64,000 nucleotides of DNA from Saccharum officinarum (lineage: Eukaryota; Streptophyta; Magnoliopsida; Poales; Poaceae): assembly GCA_020631735.1 (NCBI GenBank), contig CM036231.1, positions 4,181,831-4,245,830 of the forward strand. The letters run 5' to 3'. The position numbers were made by a program, and so were the translations under genes. Within the stretch, counting starts at the first letter, position 1. Each line of letters starts with the position of its first letter. The notes beneath the pieces are model-generated. The model saw only the letters and a program-made list of their open reading frames with translations. It had not been told where the DNA came from and searched no databases. This document shows positions 1 through 10,809 of the stretch, in pieces.

Positions 1-424
1 GGGACTTACTAGAAAAACCATAGAATATCTTAATACGACCGCAGGAGGCTCGTTCATGCATGTCTCCACCGAAAAGGGAAGAAGCATTCTCACGAAAATT
101 TTAACAGACCTTCCTAAATAAAAAGAGAAGTTATTAGAAGAAGAATCCCAAATAGTTGAATCCGAATCTTTACTAGAACCATCACTAACTTCAGCTATTC
201 CAGATCCTAAACCACCAAAAAAGGAGAAAACTCCAATTTCGGATTTCATGCTTGAATTCGAGGATAAACTTTTTAATGAATTTAAAAATACCTCGAATTA
301 CTACGTAATGAAGAAACCTCAGGAGCCTAGAAAATCATCATCTGTAGAACCTTTAGACCCTTCTGAGGAAGCCTTGCATAAAAAGACAATGAAAGACCTA
401 GTGTCCATCATGAGTGATGAATAG
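1..424 (+). pseudogene. gag C-terminal remnant, gypsy copy 1
   Basis: This is the tail of the gag coding region, read across the left window edge. It encodes a serine/lysine/glutamate-rich stretch that ends at a TAG at 422-424 after a DLVSIMSDE-type sequence. The frame is already broken by a TAA in the lysine run near 120, where copy 2 has an uninterrupted A-run, and by one-base indels. Gag would form the particle coat around the element RNA. No zinc knuckle is visible in this part. The same tail occurs at about 9990-10410 in copy 2. The assignment rests on position before the protease and on similarity between the two copies. Confidence 0.6.
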
Positions 425-816
425 TTAGATGAATCAGAGTTTTCTCCTGAAGTAATTCGCTTAGATTTACCTTCTACTACCATTTATTGCCAAATTAACA
501 AGGATTCTTTCGATGCTCTTTACAATCCGGTTGTGGGTGCTAATATCATGTCTTTGATTTTTGCTCATGATTTATTAAAAGACATGCCATTAGCCCCAAC
601 AACCAAGTTGCTAAAAAGTCTTTCAGGACACATTGTCCCAAGTTTGAGATTTCTTTGTGTCCTTGCTATTTTGGTAAATGGAACCAAAGTGCACTTAAAT
701 TTCTATATTTTTGATGTTATGGAGTTCGACCTATTGATAGAACAACCAATAGAAAGACTTATCCATGAAGAAAAAATGGGAAGTTGAACATAAGACTTAG
801 AAAAAATTTTGAGCTC
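425..816 (+). pseudogene. retroelement protease region, gypsy copy 1
   Basis: An 84-residue open stretch (533-787) and its flanks resemble the aspartic-protease segment of Athila-like polyproteins: a VVGANIMSLIFAHDLL segment, a hydrophobic strand and a FDLLIEQPIERL segment near the end. The protease would cut Gag-Pol into mature proteins inside the particle. No canonical D-S/T-G catalytic triad is visible at the expected place, where LYNPVVGAN stands instead, so the region is probably inactive. It lies between gag and the pre-RT segment. Copy 2 has the counterpart at 10414-10805 with an extra base that shifts the frame after the THK/TIQ position. Confidence 0.55.
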
Positions 817-820
817 TCTG

Positions 821-1936
821 TGCCTATCACTCACTCCCTTAATGCTAAGATTGAGCCAATTCCTGAGCTAGACCCAGTGAAAGAGATTAAGGTTGCATCT
901 CTTGATGACTTGATTGAATCCAACCTTAAAGATGATGCCCAGTTCTTTATCGATGAGAAAGAAGACAAAGGCCTCGTAGAACCCGAACCTCTCGATGAAT
1001 TGCTAGAACCGCCTAAGCCCTCCATTGAGCTTAAACCCTTGCCTTCTGGTCTTAGATATGTTTTTCTCAATAATGATCAGGATTCTCCTGTGATCATAAG
1101 TGATAAACTCTCTTAGGAAGAATCTTTGCACTTGTTAACAGTTCTAGAAAGGCATCATTTTGCTTTTGGCTATTCACTCCAAGACCTTAAGGGAATCAAC
1201 TCTGCTCTTTGCACTCATCTCATTCCTACAGATCCAGATTCTATACCTTCTAGAGAGCCCCAGCATAGGCTTAATAATATGATGAGAGAGGTTGTTAAGA
1301 AAAAGGTCTTAAAACTCTTGCACGCCGGGATCATCTATCCTATGTCGCATAGTGAGTGGGTAAGCCCTATTCAAGTTGTGCCCATCACTCACTCCCTTAA
1401 TGCTAAGATTGAGCCAATTCCTGAGCTAGACCCAGTGGAAGAGATTAAGGTTACATCTCTTGATGACTTGATTGAATCTAACCTTAAAGATGATGCCCAG
1501 TTCTTTATCGATGAGGAAGAAGACGAAGGCCTCATAGAACCCGAACCTCTCGATGAATTGCTAGAACCGTCTAAGCCCTCCATTGAGCTTAAACCCCTGC
1601 CTTCTGGTCTTAGATGTGCTTTTCTCAGTAATGATCAGGATTCTCCTGTGATCATAAGTGATAAACTCTCTTAGGAAGAATCTTTGCGCTTGCTAACAGT
1701 TCTAGAAAGGCATCGTTCTGCTTTTGGCTATTCACTCCAAGACCTTAAGGGAATCAACCCTACTCTTTGCACTCATCGCATTCCTATAGATCCAGATTCT
1801 ATACCTTCTAGGGAGCCCTAGTGTAGGCTTAATAATACGATGAGAGAGGTTGTTAAGAAAGAGGTCTTAAAACTCTTGCACGCTGGGATCATCTATCCTA
1901 TGCTGCATAGTGAGTGGGTAAGCCCTGTTCAAGTTG
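821..1936 (+). repeat. Direct tandem duplication, 2 x 558 bp, within pol (copy 1)
   Basis: Two head-to-tail units start at 821 and 1379, both with tgcc(t/c)atcactcactccc, and a third boundary falls at 1937 where the normal sequence resumes. Each unit encodes the acidic linker before RT (PELDPV, LDDLIESNLKDDAQFF), the LPSGLR segment and the region up to SEWVSPIQVV. The units differ at scattered sites, by eye about 5 percent. The copy 2 equivalent starts at 10810, 11368 and 11926. The second unit inserts about 186 codons between the protease and RT. Confidence 0.85.
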
Positions 1937-2756
1937 TGCCTAAAAAGGGAGGCATGACTGTTGTTAAAAAATGAAGAGAATGAATTAATCCCCCAAAGAA
2001 CCGTTACTGGTTGGTGGATGTACATTGATTACTGAAAACTTAACAAGGCAACAAAGAAAGATAACTTTCTGTTATCTTTCATTGATGAAATGTTGGAGCG
2101 ACTGGCGAACCACTCTTTCTTTTGTTTTCTTGATGTGTATTCAGGTTATCACCAGATTCTTATACATCCAGATGACCAAAGCAAAACCACTTTTACATGT
2201 CCATGTGGAACATATACTTATCGTAGAATGTCTTTTGGATTATGTAATGCTCTAGCTTCTTTTCAAAGATACATGATGTCTATATTTTCTGATATGATTA
2301 AAGAAATCATGGAAGTTTTTATGGATGACTTTTCTATTTATGGAAAAAAAATTTGATGTGTCTTGAAAATTTAGACAAGATTTTGCAAAGATGTGAAGAA
2401 AAACACTTAGTCCTTAATTGGGAAAATGTCATTTCATAGTTAGAGCCTTAGTGCTTGGACATTTAATGTCTAAAAGAGGGATTGAGGTAGATAGAGCTAA
2501 AATTGAAGTAATTGAACAACTACCTCCACCTGTAAATATCAGAGGGATCCGAAGCTTTCTTGGTCACTGTGGTTTTTATCGCTGGTTCATAAAAAGATTT
2601 TTCACACATTGCTAGACCACTGACAAATCTTTTGGCTAGGGTTGTTCCCTTTGAATTTGATGATGCAAGCTTAAGATCTTTTAATATTCTTAAAGAAGCA
2701 CTCATCTCTACACCAATCATTCAACCCCCTAATTGATCGTTACCTTTTAAAATCAT
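1937..2756 (+). pseudogene. reverse transcriptase, gypsy copy 1 (multiple breaks)
   Basis: This is the RT domain of the Athila-like pol. Readable blocks are NHSFFCFLDVYSGYHQ, RRMSFGLCNALASFQR and FMDDFSIYG, the last being the YxDD-type catalytic box in its FMDD form, around 2090-2350. Further on come GHLMSKRGIEV and IRGIRSFLGHCGFYR (2418-2615), the conserved RT to RNase H connection. The enzyme would copy the element RNA into DNA. Stops near 1972 and 2030 and frame changes near 2355, 2400 and 2605 break it, so no full RT can be made. The early stops recur in copy 2. Confidence 0.8.
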
Positions 2757-3573
2757 GTGTGATGCTAGTGATTATGCTGTGGGGGTAGTTTTGGGACAAA
2801 CAAAAGATAAAAAGCATCATGCAATTGCTTATGCTAGCAAAACTCTGACAGGACCACAACTTAATTATGCAACAACTGAAAAAGAACTCATGGCTGTTGT
2901 TTTTGCTATTGATAAGTTTAGATCTTACTTAGTAGGAGCTAAGGTGATTGTTTACACTGATCATGCTGCTTTGAAATACCTGCTCACTAAGAAGGATGCT
3001 AAACCAAGATTGATAAGATGGATTTTGCTACTCCAAGAATTTGATTTAGAAATAAAAGATAAAAAGGGAGTAGAGAATTCTGTTGTCGATCACTTGTCTA
3101 GAATGCAGTTTAAAAATTCACAGGAACTGCCCATCAATGATTCACTGAGGGACATGCTCTTCAAGATCACCAGATCAGACCCCTGGTACGTGAATATTGT
3201 TAATTTTATGGTTGCAGGTTATGTACCATCAGGGGAGAACAAAAGGAAGGTTGTCTACGAGAGTCGCCTCCACATATGGGATCCACCGTACCTCTTCAGA
3301 GTCTACTCTGACGACTTGCTCAGGAGATGTGTACCGATAGAAGAAGGCCTCAAGATCATTGAACGATGCCACTCATCACCATATGGAGGACATTATGGGG
3401 CATTCTGCACTCATGCAAAGATTTGGCAGAGTGGATTCTTTTGGCCAACCATGTATGAAGACACGAAGAATTTCGTTAGGAGATGTGGAGCATGTCAGAG
3501 GCATGAGAATATCAATTCTAGAGATGCCATGCCACTTACCAACAACCTTCAGATTGAGCTCTTCGATGTCTGA
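2755..3573 (+). pseudogene. RNase H plus integrase zinc-binding domain, gypsy copy 1
   Basis: An open stretch of 272 codons. It begins with [14 protein letters not shown] and continues with [18 protein letters not shown] and [12 protein letters not shown], the hallmark blocks of gypsy RNase H (about residues 1-110). Residues 115-270 contain the NPWYV-type linker and the integrase HHCC zinc finger, with H-S-S-P-Y-G-G-H followed by C-G-A-C. RNase H would remove the RNA template; the finger helps integrase handle DNA ends. The frame stops at a TGA (3571-3573) where the family normally has tryptophan before GIDYMGP. Copy 2 has an extra one-base deletion near 13070 and is more broken here. Confidence 0.85.
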
Positions 3574-4456
3574 GGAATTGACTATATGGGACCATTCCCA
3601 AAGTCAAAGAACTATGAGTACATCTTGGTGGCTGTTGATTTTGTCTCCAAGTGGGTTGAAGCCAAGCCATGCAGAGCTGCTGATGCAAGGAACTCCAAGA
3701 AGATATTTGAAGAAATAATATTTTCAAGATTTGGAGTTCTGAGGATGGTGATTAGCGATGGAGAAACTCACTTCACTGATAAGGGTTTCCACAGATACTT
3801 AATGAAGCATGGGATCCACCACAATGTTGTTACTCCAGACCACCCTCAGACAAGTGGCCAGACATAGACATCTAATAAGAAAATTAAGAATATTCTACAG
3901 AAGACGATCGATGAAATGGAAACTGCATGGAAGGATCGATTACTCGATGCACTATGGGCATGCAGAACAGCCTATAAGACACCATTAGGCATGTCACCAT
4001 ATAGTTGGTCTATGGAAGACCTATCATCTACCTATGGAGCTAGAATTCAAAGCTCACTAGGCTATCAGGTGATGGAACATGGACTTTGAAGCTGCAGGAG
4101 TAAAGAGAAAGATGCAACTCTCTGAGTTAGATGAATGGCGTGAACGAGCATATCACAACTCCAATATACACAAGGAGAGGACCAAAAGATGGCATTACAA
4201 GAGGATAAAGGAGTTTGCACCTAGAGATAAGGTATTACTTTTTAATTCTAGGGTTAAATTATTCAGGCACGGAAAACTTTGAAGCAAGTGGGAAGGACCA
4301 TTTACAGTGGTAAACACTTCATCGCATGGAGCGGTAACTCTTTAAATCGATGAAGGTACGTTATTCAAGGTAAATGGCCACCATCTCAAAATATTTTTAG
4401 AACCTAAACAACCACCTGAGGTTGTTGATGAGGTGGATTTTCATATTTTACCTTAA
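3574..4456 (+). pseudogene. integrase core and C-terminal region, gypsy copy 1
   Basis: Integrase core: GIDYMGPFP, VAVDFVSKWVEA, VISDGETHF and HPQTSGQ are readable (3586-3867). The first two catalytic aspartates of the D-D-E triad are present. The position where the family has the catalytic glutamate, just after SGQ, falls at a TAG (3865-3867). Downstream, LLDALWACRTAYKTP and a 67-codon ORF (4079-4282) with [12 protein letters not shown] and RHGKL represent the C-terminal part, ending at TAA 4454-4456. The protein would join element DNA to the chromosome. Several stops and frame changes make it nonfunctional, and the main stops are shared with copy 2. Confidence 0.8.
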
Positions 4457-4753
4457 TTACACCACCACCATCAACCGTTACGAGATATATTGCAAAAATA
4501 TGATTTTCGGGGATAGAAACAAGTTAGAAACCCACGCGAGGAAAGTTACTCCGAGGGGATGACCTGTGGGGCCGGCCAGCCCTACCCCTATCCGGGTGGC
4601 CCTCTGTCAGTGCTTCTCATCCTTCGTCGGTTCTCTTACCCTTTCTACACTCTTCCATGATAAGATCACGTATATTTCAGATCTATTCGCATATTCCCTC
4701 GTACGAAGCCTCTAGGGATAGGATTTTGACTCCTGCTGCAAGATGAACCCCCC

Positions 4754-4763
4754 TATATAAACA
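4754..4763 (+). promoter_or_regulatory. TATA-like box upstream of post-pol ORF, copy 1
   Basis: A tatataaaca motif lies 76 bp before the ATG of the post-pol ORF (4839). The stretch upstream (4560-4640) has a ggccggcc-type block and a gtcagtgcttctcatcctt segment that recall the promoter part of the element's own LTR. An internal promoter is inferred, not shown. Confidence 0.4.
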
Positions 4764-4838
4764 GGCCCCTGCCTATCTCCTTTCTCATTCCATCTAAGCC
4801 TTTTCTCTCCATAGCAATGTTTTCCTCCTCTAGATTCA

Positions 4839-5490
4839 ATGGCCGAAAAAGAGATCATCCCTTTCGGAGTCGACCTCAACAAACTTCCTCCTAGGGAAGA
4901 CTCTCTAGCCATAGTTCCAGTAGAAGAGCCTTTACCTCTCGTTGTCATTCCTCCGAAGCAAGTAGCCACAGTACCGCGAAGAAGGAGCTAAGAGCAAACG
5001 TACTATGCTCAAGTTCGTCAGCCAACGCTTCCTCCACCTCAAGATCGTCTACTCCTGAAGGATGCACTGAAGGGACCGAAGATCACCGTACCAAAGGATG
5101 TCAAGCTCCTACCTCAAAGATCCAATGAGAAGCTAGTTGGTGTCAAGACTAACAAGCTTGGAGAAGTCACCTGTGTAAAGTACATAACTGCCACACCCTA
5201 AGTGTCTCTTGATGGAATACGAGCTACACCAGGTCAAGTCAAGTTTATTCTATCAAGGGAGACACCTAAAAGGCCTGCTCCACCATTGGAACAAGAATAG
5301 AAGCGTCCAAGAACAACCATCATGATGCTTGAGACAAGGATTGACCATATTTCCCAGACCGTCACATCTCTCCAATAGCAGAACACTCTCCTCATTAGGT
5401 CTATAGACGCTCTGAATAAGAAAATAGAATTAGAAACCAAAGAGCGAAAGAAATTAGAGATGTAGATCAAAATTGTCTCCAACTGTGTTG
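4839..5490 (+). pseudogene. post-pol ORF of Athila-like element, copy 1 (interrupted)
   Basis: This is a degenerate reading frame of about 215 codons between pol and the 3' end. It starts with MAEKEIIPFGVDLNKLP and ends in a charged, coiled-coil-like segment (ALNKKIELETKERKKLE). Four or more in-frame stops interrupt it, including TAA after RRRS, TAG after LEQE, TAG after TSLQ and TAG near the end. Athila elements often carry an env-like ORF at this position, but I see no signal peptide or membrane span here, so env is not supported. A TATA-like box lies just upstream. Copy 2 has the same frame and the same stops at 14827-15480. Function unknown. Confidence 0.5.
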
Positions 5491-7060
5491 GGAAGAAAGA
5501 GAGAGTTGAGAGTTAGCGATTGATAATAAGGCATAAGTTTTAGTTAGGTTAAAGTTTTTAGGTTCATCGTTTGCTATGTTAGGTTCGTCGCTAGCTCAGT
5601 TGTTAGATTGATTAAAGTTAGGTTGGATTTTATGATTTGTAATAAAGTGCCTTATTTAATCAGTAATGGAGATTTATTATCATGATTACCTGTTCTCTAT
5701 CTCTATTTTTGGATATGTGTTTGTTTTCACATGTTATGCGGATAGTTTATACAGGAAAACAAGTGTCGAGGAAACACATCACGACTACGGAACGAAATTT
5801 GATCAGAAAATTCATGAATTATGGAAGGTAACTAACCAAGGACCATGTACGATGAAGTGGGCCCTGAGCAGCCACCATGGTGGGCCACCTGGCCTCCTCC
5901 TTGGGTCGCCCGGCCTCTCTCTGTGCCTCCTCGCCTTGCGCTTTGTCCATGGTCAGGTTTGAGCCCAATACACTCTATTTTTATATGTTTCGCTTTCCGT
6001 TTTAAACCGAATTGAAAATCACATGATAAAACAACTTAAAACATGAGGAAAGATTATTTTAATCATGACTTAAGGATGGACTCACATAATACTTTTTATG
6101 CAAGTCCTGCTACTGTTAGAAACTTATTAGGGACCCCATATCACTTAAGTTGTTGTGAATGAGATATAGTAGAATAAGGAACTTGACTCTTGATGTCTAG
6201 CCATTGGAGAATTTTATTTCAAAAAGAAAAATGAATAGCTATTACTTCTCCTTTGTGGTAAGCAATGACCCACCAAAGCCGTATATAGGATAGATAAACC
6301 TTCTACATATACTACTGTACTTGTATTGAGTTTGTCAAATCTTGTGACCCTTGTTGAGAAACTTATCATGCTCTCAAATCAAGATCACGTACACTCCACA
6401 TATATTCTACTACTCCTACACTGGAAGTATGCAACAACATGTTTTTCTATCCACCCAAAATATTCTACTCCTACACTGGCAGAAGACCACAAAAAGATGT
6501 TTGTTAGGAATAAATGCCACAAGTTCTTGTAAATGTCTTTCTTGAAAGTTTTCCAACTGCAAAAAGAGGTATATGGCTATGCAAAAAGAAAATATTAAAA
6601 AATGGACAAGTGTCCGAGATATCTAAATAATGGGTACTCAGATGCCCACCATGAAAAAGAAAGAAAAAAGAAGAAATGAAAAAGATAGCCCATGCTTTCT
6701 AGCAGCAGTATTTTCTAAGTTTCAAACAAGAGAGGCATGATCTGAGAGTATAACACCTTTCTCCTTGGATCCTTGTGTTGACTTTACAATATATGCAATG
6801 CGAGTATGTTTTTCACTTCTATTCCTACCTGAGATCCCACATAGCTTTTAAGAGTAGGTAAAAGAAGGCAAGATCATCTATGCCTTGGTGAGGATCCAAA
6901 AATACCATATACATAAGTGATTGAGAGTACTACAAAAGGAGAAGGTAAGCTATGTTTTGTTTCAAAATCTTAAATGTTTCTCCAATTAACTTGACTGAAC
7001 GAAGATGGTGATCTGGTTCAAGCTGTTCTATTCTTCAACCGCCTAAAGTTTTATGGTAGA
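5491..7060 (+). other. 3' noncoding part of gypsy copy 1
   Basis: About 1.57 kb without a convincing coding frame. It corresponds to 15481-17050 of copy 2, the stretch between the post-pol ORF and the polypurine tract. Short ORFs such as 5666-5962 are present in both copies but resemble no known domain. The 3' LTR expected about 130 bp further on is absent because the contig ends at the gap. Confidence 0.6.
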
Positions 7061-7160
7061 NNNNNNNNNNNNNNNNNNNNNNNNNNNNNNNNNNNNNNNN
7101 NNNNNNNNNNNNNNNNNNNNNNNNNNNNNNNNNNNNNNNNNNNNNNNNNNNNNNNNNNNN
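7061..7160. other. Assembly gap of 100 N
   Basis: Exactly 100 Ns, the usual placeholder for a gap of unknown size. The left side ends inside gypsy copy 1; the right side begins about 13 bp inside a copia LTR. The true join, and any 3' LTR of copy 1, is therefore unknown. Confidence 0.98.
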
Positions 7161-7937
7161 CGTCACTGCTCCCTCTCTTTTTGTGTTGGTCGCACGTAGG
7201 AGACCGAGTAGCAGGAGTCGAGCGCTCACCCAGCCGTGATGATCGTTGCGAGCGGTAGTCTGGTCTCTCTCTCGCTTCGGTCTTGTCTTTCCCCCGCGAT
7301 CTGATTGGTGCTCGGCGAGCAGACCCGCCTCCCAGGATTGGCTTCGATCTTTTCTTCTTGACTAGACCGGTCATCATCTCTCTCGTTTTCTGCGTCGAGT
7401 TGGCACCGGTAGCGGCGGTGTACGCCGCTAGGTACTGAGCGCTGCACCGCCGAGGTTTGTCAGGTGCCTGATGCTGTTGCTGAGTTCGCTCCCTCTCTCT
7501 GTAATTTGCCTGTTGATTTTTCCAGTTTGGGAGCCTGAAATTTCCGGTTGGTTTTCTTGTTTCGCCCATATCTTTCGTGTTTGTGCTCCGATTTGAGATC
7601 CGTTTTTTGCGTTGTTCTTCCATCGATCCAAGGAACCCATCTAGGTACTCTTGTCACCAGTTGGCTTGTATATTTTAGATTCAAGAACTCACTTCTCAAT
7701 AGGAGCTGAGTAGCCTATTTTCTGTTCCTCGATTTGGTGTGAGTGCCTCGTGGCCTGTTCGCTTTGTGATGTCCCGCTATGTTCTTAGGGGACATCCACC
7801 CACTCACTTAGGTCGTGGACATCATAGTGGCCGCTTCGTGTGTTTGGCGGTGATTTTTGGACAACGACTGAAAATATTTCGAGAGAAAATTTATGGCTCC
7901 CATTCACCCCCCTCTAGTCGTCGTTTTCGGTCTTTCA
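7161..7937 (+). repeat. 5' LTR of host copia element (first ~13 bp lost in gap)
   Basis: It aligns with 34715-35445 over its whole length, by eye about 10 percent diverged with several small indels. It ends in tcggtctttca and is followed directly by the primer site. It contains gtgtacgccgc and gctgcaccgcc, palindrome-like motifs shared with the other LTR. The divergence implies an old insertion. Confidence 0.85.
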
Positions 7938-7939
7938 AT

Positions 7940-7951
7940 TGGTATCAGAGC
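7940..7951 (+). promoter_or_regulatory. Primer binding site, initiator tRNA-Met type
   Basis: The sequence tggtatcagagc, complementary to the 3' end of plant initiator tRNA-Met, lies two bases after the LTR end. This is the standard minus-strand primer site of copia elements and fixes the LTR boundary and the element's orientation. Confidence 0.9.
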
Positions 7952-7988
7952 CGGTTAAGGATTGTTCCACCTTAACGGTTCGTGATCA

Positions 7989-8127
7989 ATGAAGGCGACA
8001 TGGAGCGCGTTTTGGCAAGCCGCCGTTCTTCGATGGAACAAACTACACCTATTAGAAGATTCGCATGTTAGCGCATCTTCAGGGATTAGAAAGTTTGGGA
8101 GATTTGTGAGAATGCTAATTATGTTGT
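7989..8127 (+). pseudogene. gag N-terminus of host copia element (interrupted)
   Basis: After an ATG at 7989 the frame shifts. The copia gag signature then reads KPPFFDGTNYTY, a TAG where the family has tryptophan, and KIRMLAHLQGLESLG. Gag would form the virus-like particle. The gypsy insertion at 8128 cuts the gene, which resumes at 18430 as LDAHNT. The 5-bp duplication gttgt (8123-8127 and 18425-18429) frames the insertion. The frameshift and stops show it was decaying independently of the insertion. Confidence 0.75.
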
Positions 8128-9374
8128 TGTTGATGGTAGTTAACATACATCAAGAACCCTCAACCTACCTTGCATAAATGGTGAAAATGGATCAATATCA
8201 TAGAAGAATAGGAGGTTATTACTAACAGTTTTTATGAGTTTTGGTGAATCTGTGTTTTCAGCAGCATTTAATCAGAAAACTGGAAAGGAGGATCAACATG
8301 TCAAAAAAAATCAAACTTAACCGCAACAAAAACTATTTAGAAGACTCTAGAGGACTCCAGGAGGTAACCCCCCAGGTAGAGCCAGAGAGGCCGCTAGGTG
8401 GGACCGGCCGGCCCCACCTAGGTGCCGCCGGCCCTTGGTGGTGGGCCCCGCTTGTCAGCTTCTGGAATGTTCCTCCACCACCTTCCTAGACTGCATATAC
8501 GTCGTTCCTTAAGTCAGTTTGATGCAAGGGCTCGTGTTACACCCCCAGGGCTATATATACAGGCCTGCACCCCCCTAGAAAGAAGCCAAGTATGGATCCT
8601 GAGAGCTGAAAGGCCAGGAACCCTAATTCTTATTTCCACCAGGATATAGGGCTAGCAATCAAGAGAAGATTAGTCCTGCATAGGATCTAGTCTTGTATTA
8701 GAGATAGAGAGATAGAGTGTGAGAGTAGAGTTTTGGTGAAGTTCTGCCTGTTGGTGCTCTCTCTACGGCTGTACTCTGGCGGAATCAAGTTATACTGGAG
8801 CTTGCTTCTGAGATTTCTCTAGTAATCGACTTCTGATTCAAGTAAGCATCTTGTTCATATTGTTCTTTGAGTTTACGACTCTCTTTTGAGTGCTTTGATC
8901 TTGGTGGCTCTAGATTAAAGTAGTATTCGTAGTATAAGCGTGGTGCTTAGACTAGGGTTACTCGTAAATGCACCCTCATTTTTTGGATCGATGGTAGCTC
9001 GCGAAGGTGGCTTTTATAGCTTCACTGAATCCTCTGTTGTCCACCTCCTGTTAATAGGACTAGCAGGAATTTGATCGCTTTTAGGGAAGAAACTCTAAAT
9101 TTGTTCCTATTAGGCATCTCCCAAGATAGAACAATGGAAGACAAAGCTTATTGAGATTGGAACTAGACATATCTCAGTAGTCTCCTTTATATTCCTATTT
9201 TCTGACCTTGATTGTGAAGTTGGGTTAAGACTAAGACTTAGTTATTCTCACTAACTGTTCCTTTGGGTTCAACATTAAAATTAGGTTATTCTCGGTGAAG
9301 TGCTACAATGGTATAGTATCTGTGCGCTTGCGGATATTTATATTCTCTCTATGTGGCTTTAATTTATACCAACA
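8128..9374 (+). repeat. 5' LTR of gypsy copy 2
   Basis: 1247 bp, starting tgttgatggtag and ending ataccaaca. A ctatatatac TATA-like box is at 8551-8560, preceded by a GC-rich ggccggcc block. It matches the 3' LTR with many transitions and small indels. Confidence 0.93.
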
Positions 9375-9382
9375 AGCATTTC

Positions 9383-9399
9383 CGGCGCCGTTGCCGGGA
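9383..9399 (+). promoter_or_regulatory. Primer binding site, tRNA-Asp type
   Basis: The sequence cggcgccgttgccggga lies 8 bp after the 5' LTR. It matches the complement of the plant tRNA-Asp 3' end with two mismatches (first and last base). This primer type is usual in Athila elements. Confidence 0.75.
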
Positions 9400-9474
9400 A
9401 TAGTTTGCTGAGTTAACTTTGAGTCAAGCTTAATCTTGTATTATACTTTTATCTTTTATCTTTACCCTTTTATC

Positions 9475-10413
9475 ATGGATCCCGTATCCACCCTTCTCTA
9501 TTAATATGGTGCACCCACGGGCATAAGCTTACAGCCAGCCAAATCTTTCAAACCTATTCTAGCACCTGGCTATGAGCTACGATCGTAGTTAATCAATATG
9601 GTTAAGGATCAACTTTTTTGTAGCAAAGTAGATGAAAACCCATACTCCTACCTACGTGAGTTTGAGCAGACCTGTGCATGTCTACACATTGAAGGCATGT
9701 TAGATGAGATCTTACGACGGAAGCTTTTTCCTTTCCCTTTGATGGGAGAAGCTAAACGTTGGTATTCGCTCAATATTGGAATAGCCAAGGAGATTGGGGA
9801 GCGTTATGCTATAGCTTTTACTTACAATTCTTCCCCACCTATAGGATAGTCAAACTTCGTGTAGAGGTTCTAACTTTTAAATAAAAAAGAAAGAATCTCT
9901 ATGCAAGGCATGGAACGCTTTAACATTCTTCTTAATTCTGGCCCTGACCTTACTATTTCAGAACCTATTCTTCTCCAGCACTTCTTCATGGGACTTACTA
10001 GAAAAACCATAGAATATCTTAATACGACCGCAGGAGGCTCGTTCATGCATGTCTCCACCGAAAAGGGAAGAAGCATTCTCACGAAAATTTTAACAGACCT
10101 TCCTAAAAAAAAGAGAAGTTATTAGAAGAAGAATCCCAAATAGCTGAATCCGAATCTTTACTAGAACCATCACTAACTTCAGCTATTCCAGATCCTAAAC
10201 CACCAAAAAAGGAGAAAACTCCAATTTCGGATTTCATGCTTGAATTCGAGGATAAACTTTTTAATGAATTTAAAATACCTCGAATTACTACGTAATGAAG
10301 AAACCTCAGGAGCCTAGAAAATCATCATCTGTAGAACCTTTAGACCCTTCTGAGGAAGCCTTGCATAAAAAGACAATGAAAGACCTAGTGTCCATCATGA
10401 GTGATGAATAGTT
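9475..10413 (+). pseudogene. gag of gypsy copy 2 (interrupted)
   Basis: The reading starts at ATG 9475 (MDPVSTLLY), with stops soon after. An 83-codon open part (9598-9849) carries LREFEQTCACLHIEGM and GEAKRWYSLNIG, the core of the plant retrotransposon gag domain. A second open part (9901-10125) has LNSGPDLTISEPILLQHF and RKTIEYLNTTAGGSFM. Gag would package the element RNA. Several stops and a frame change near 9850 disable it. The C-terminal part equals the start of copy 1 at base 1. No zinc knuckle was found. Confidence 0.75.
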
Positions 10414-10805
10414 AGATGAATCAGAGTTTTCTCCTGAAGTAATTCGCTTAGATTTACCTTCTACTACCATTTATTGCCAAATTAACAAGGATTCTTTCGA
10501 TGCTCTTTACAATCCGGTTGTGGGTGCTAATATCATGTCTTTGATTTTTGCTCATGATTTATTAAAAGACATGCCATTAGCCCCAACAATCCAAGTTGCT
10601 AAAAAGTCTTTCAGGACACATTGTCCCAAGTTTGAGAATTTCTTTGTGTCCTTGCTATTTTGGTAAATGGAACCAAAGTGCACTTAAATTTCTATATTTT
10701 TGATGTTATGGAGTTCGACCTATTGATAGAACAACCAATAGAAAGACTTATCCATGAAGAAAAAAGGGGAAGTTGAACATAAGACTTAGAAAAAATTTTG
10801 AGCTC
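10414..10805 (+). pseudogene. protease region, gypsy copy 2
   Basis: Counterpart of the copy 1 protease region, with VVGANIMSLIFAHDLL and FDLLIEQPIERL readable. Compared with copy 1 it carries extra bases near 10590 and 10637 that change frame inside the hydrophobic core. As in copy 1 there is no visible D-S/T-G catalytic motif. Its place between gag and the duplicated pre-RT segment supports the call. It would have processed the polyprotein. Confidence 0.55.
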
Positions 10806-10809
10806 TCTG

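Larger units (their letters stand above)
1..7060 (+). mobile_element. Athila-like Ty3/gypsy element, copy 1 (5' end outside window, 3' LTR missing at gap)
   Basis: This is the internal region of a gypsy element, from the last third of gag to just before the expected 3' LTR. It matches bases 9990-17050 of copy 2 at a nearly constant offset of 9989, with scattered substitutions and one-base indels. Domain order is gag end, protease, a duplicated pre-RT segment, RT, RNase H, integrase and a post-pol ORF, followed by about 1.5 kb of noncoding DNA. The integrase-type order, the tRNA-Asp-type primer site of copy 2 and the long post-pol region fit the Athila lineage. It stops at the assembly gap, so whether it is an independent insertion is unclear. 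Confidence 0.8.

Noticed and set aside
4839..5490. Envelope-like gene after pol
   Set aside because: Position fits, but no signal peptide, membrane span or envelope-type cysteine pattern is visible; called only a post-pol ORF.
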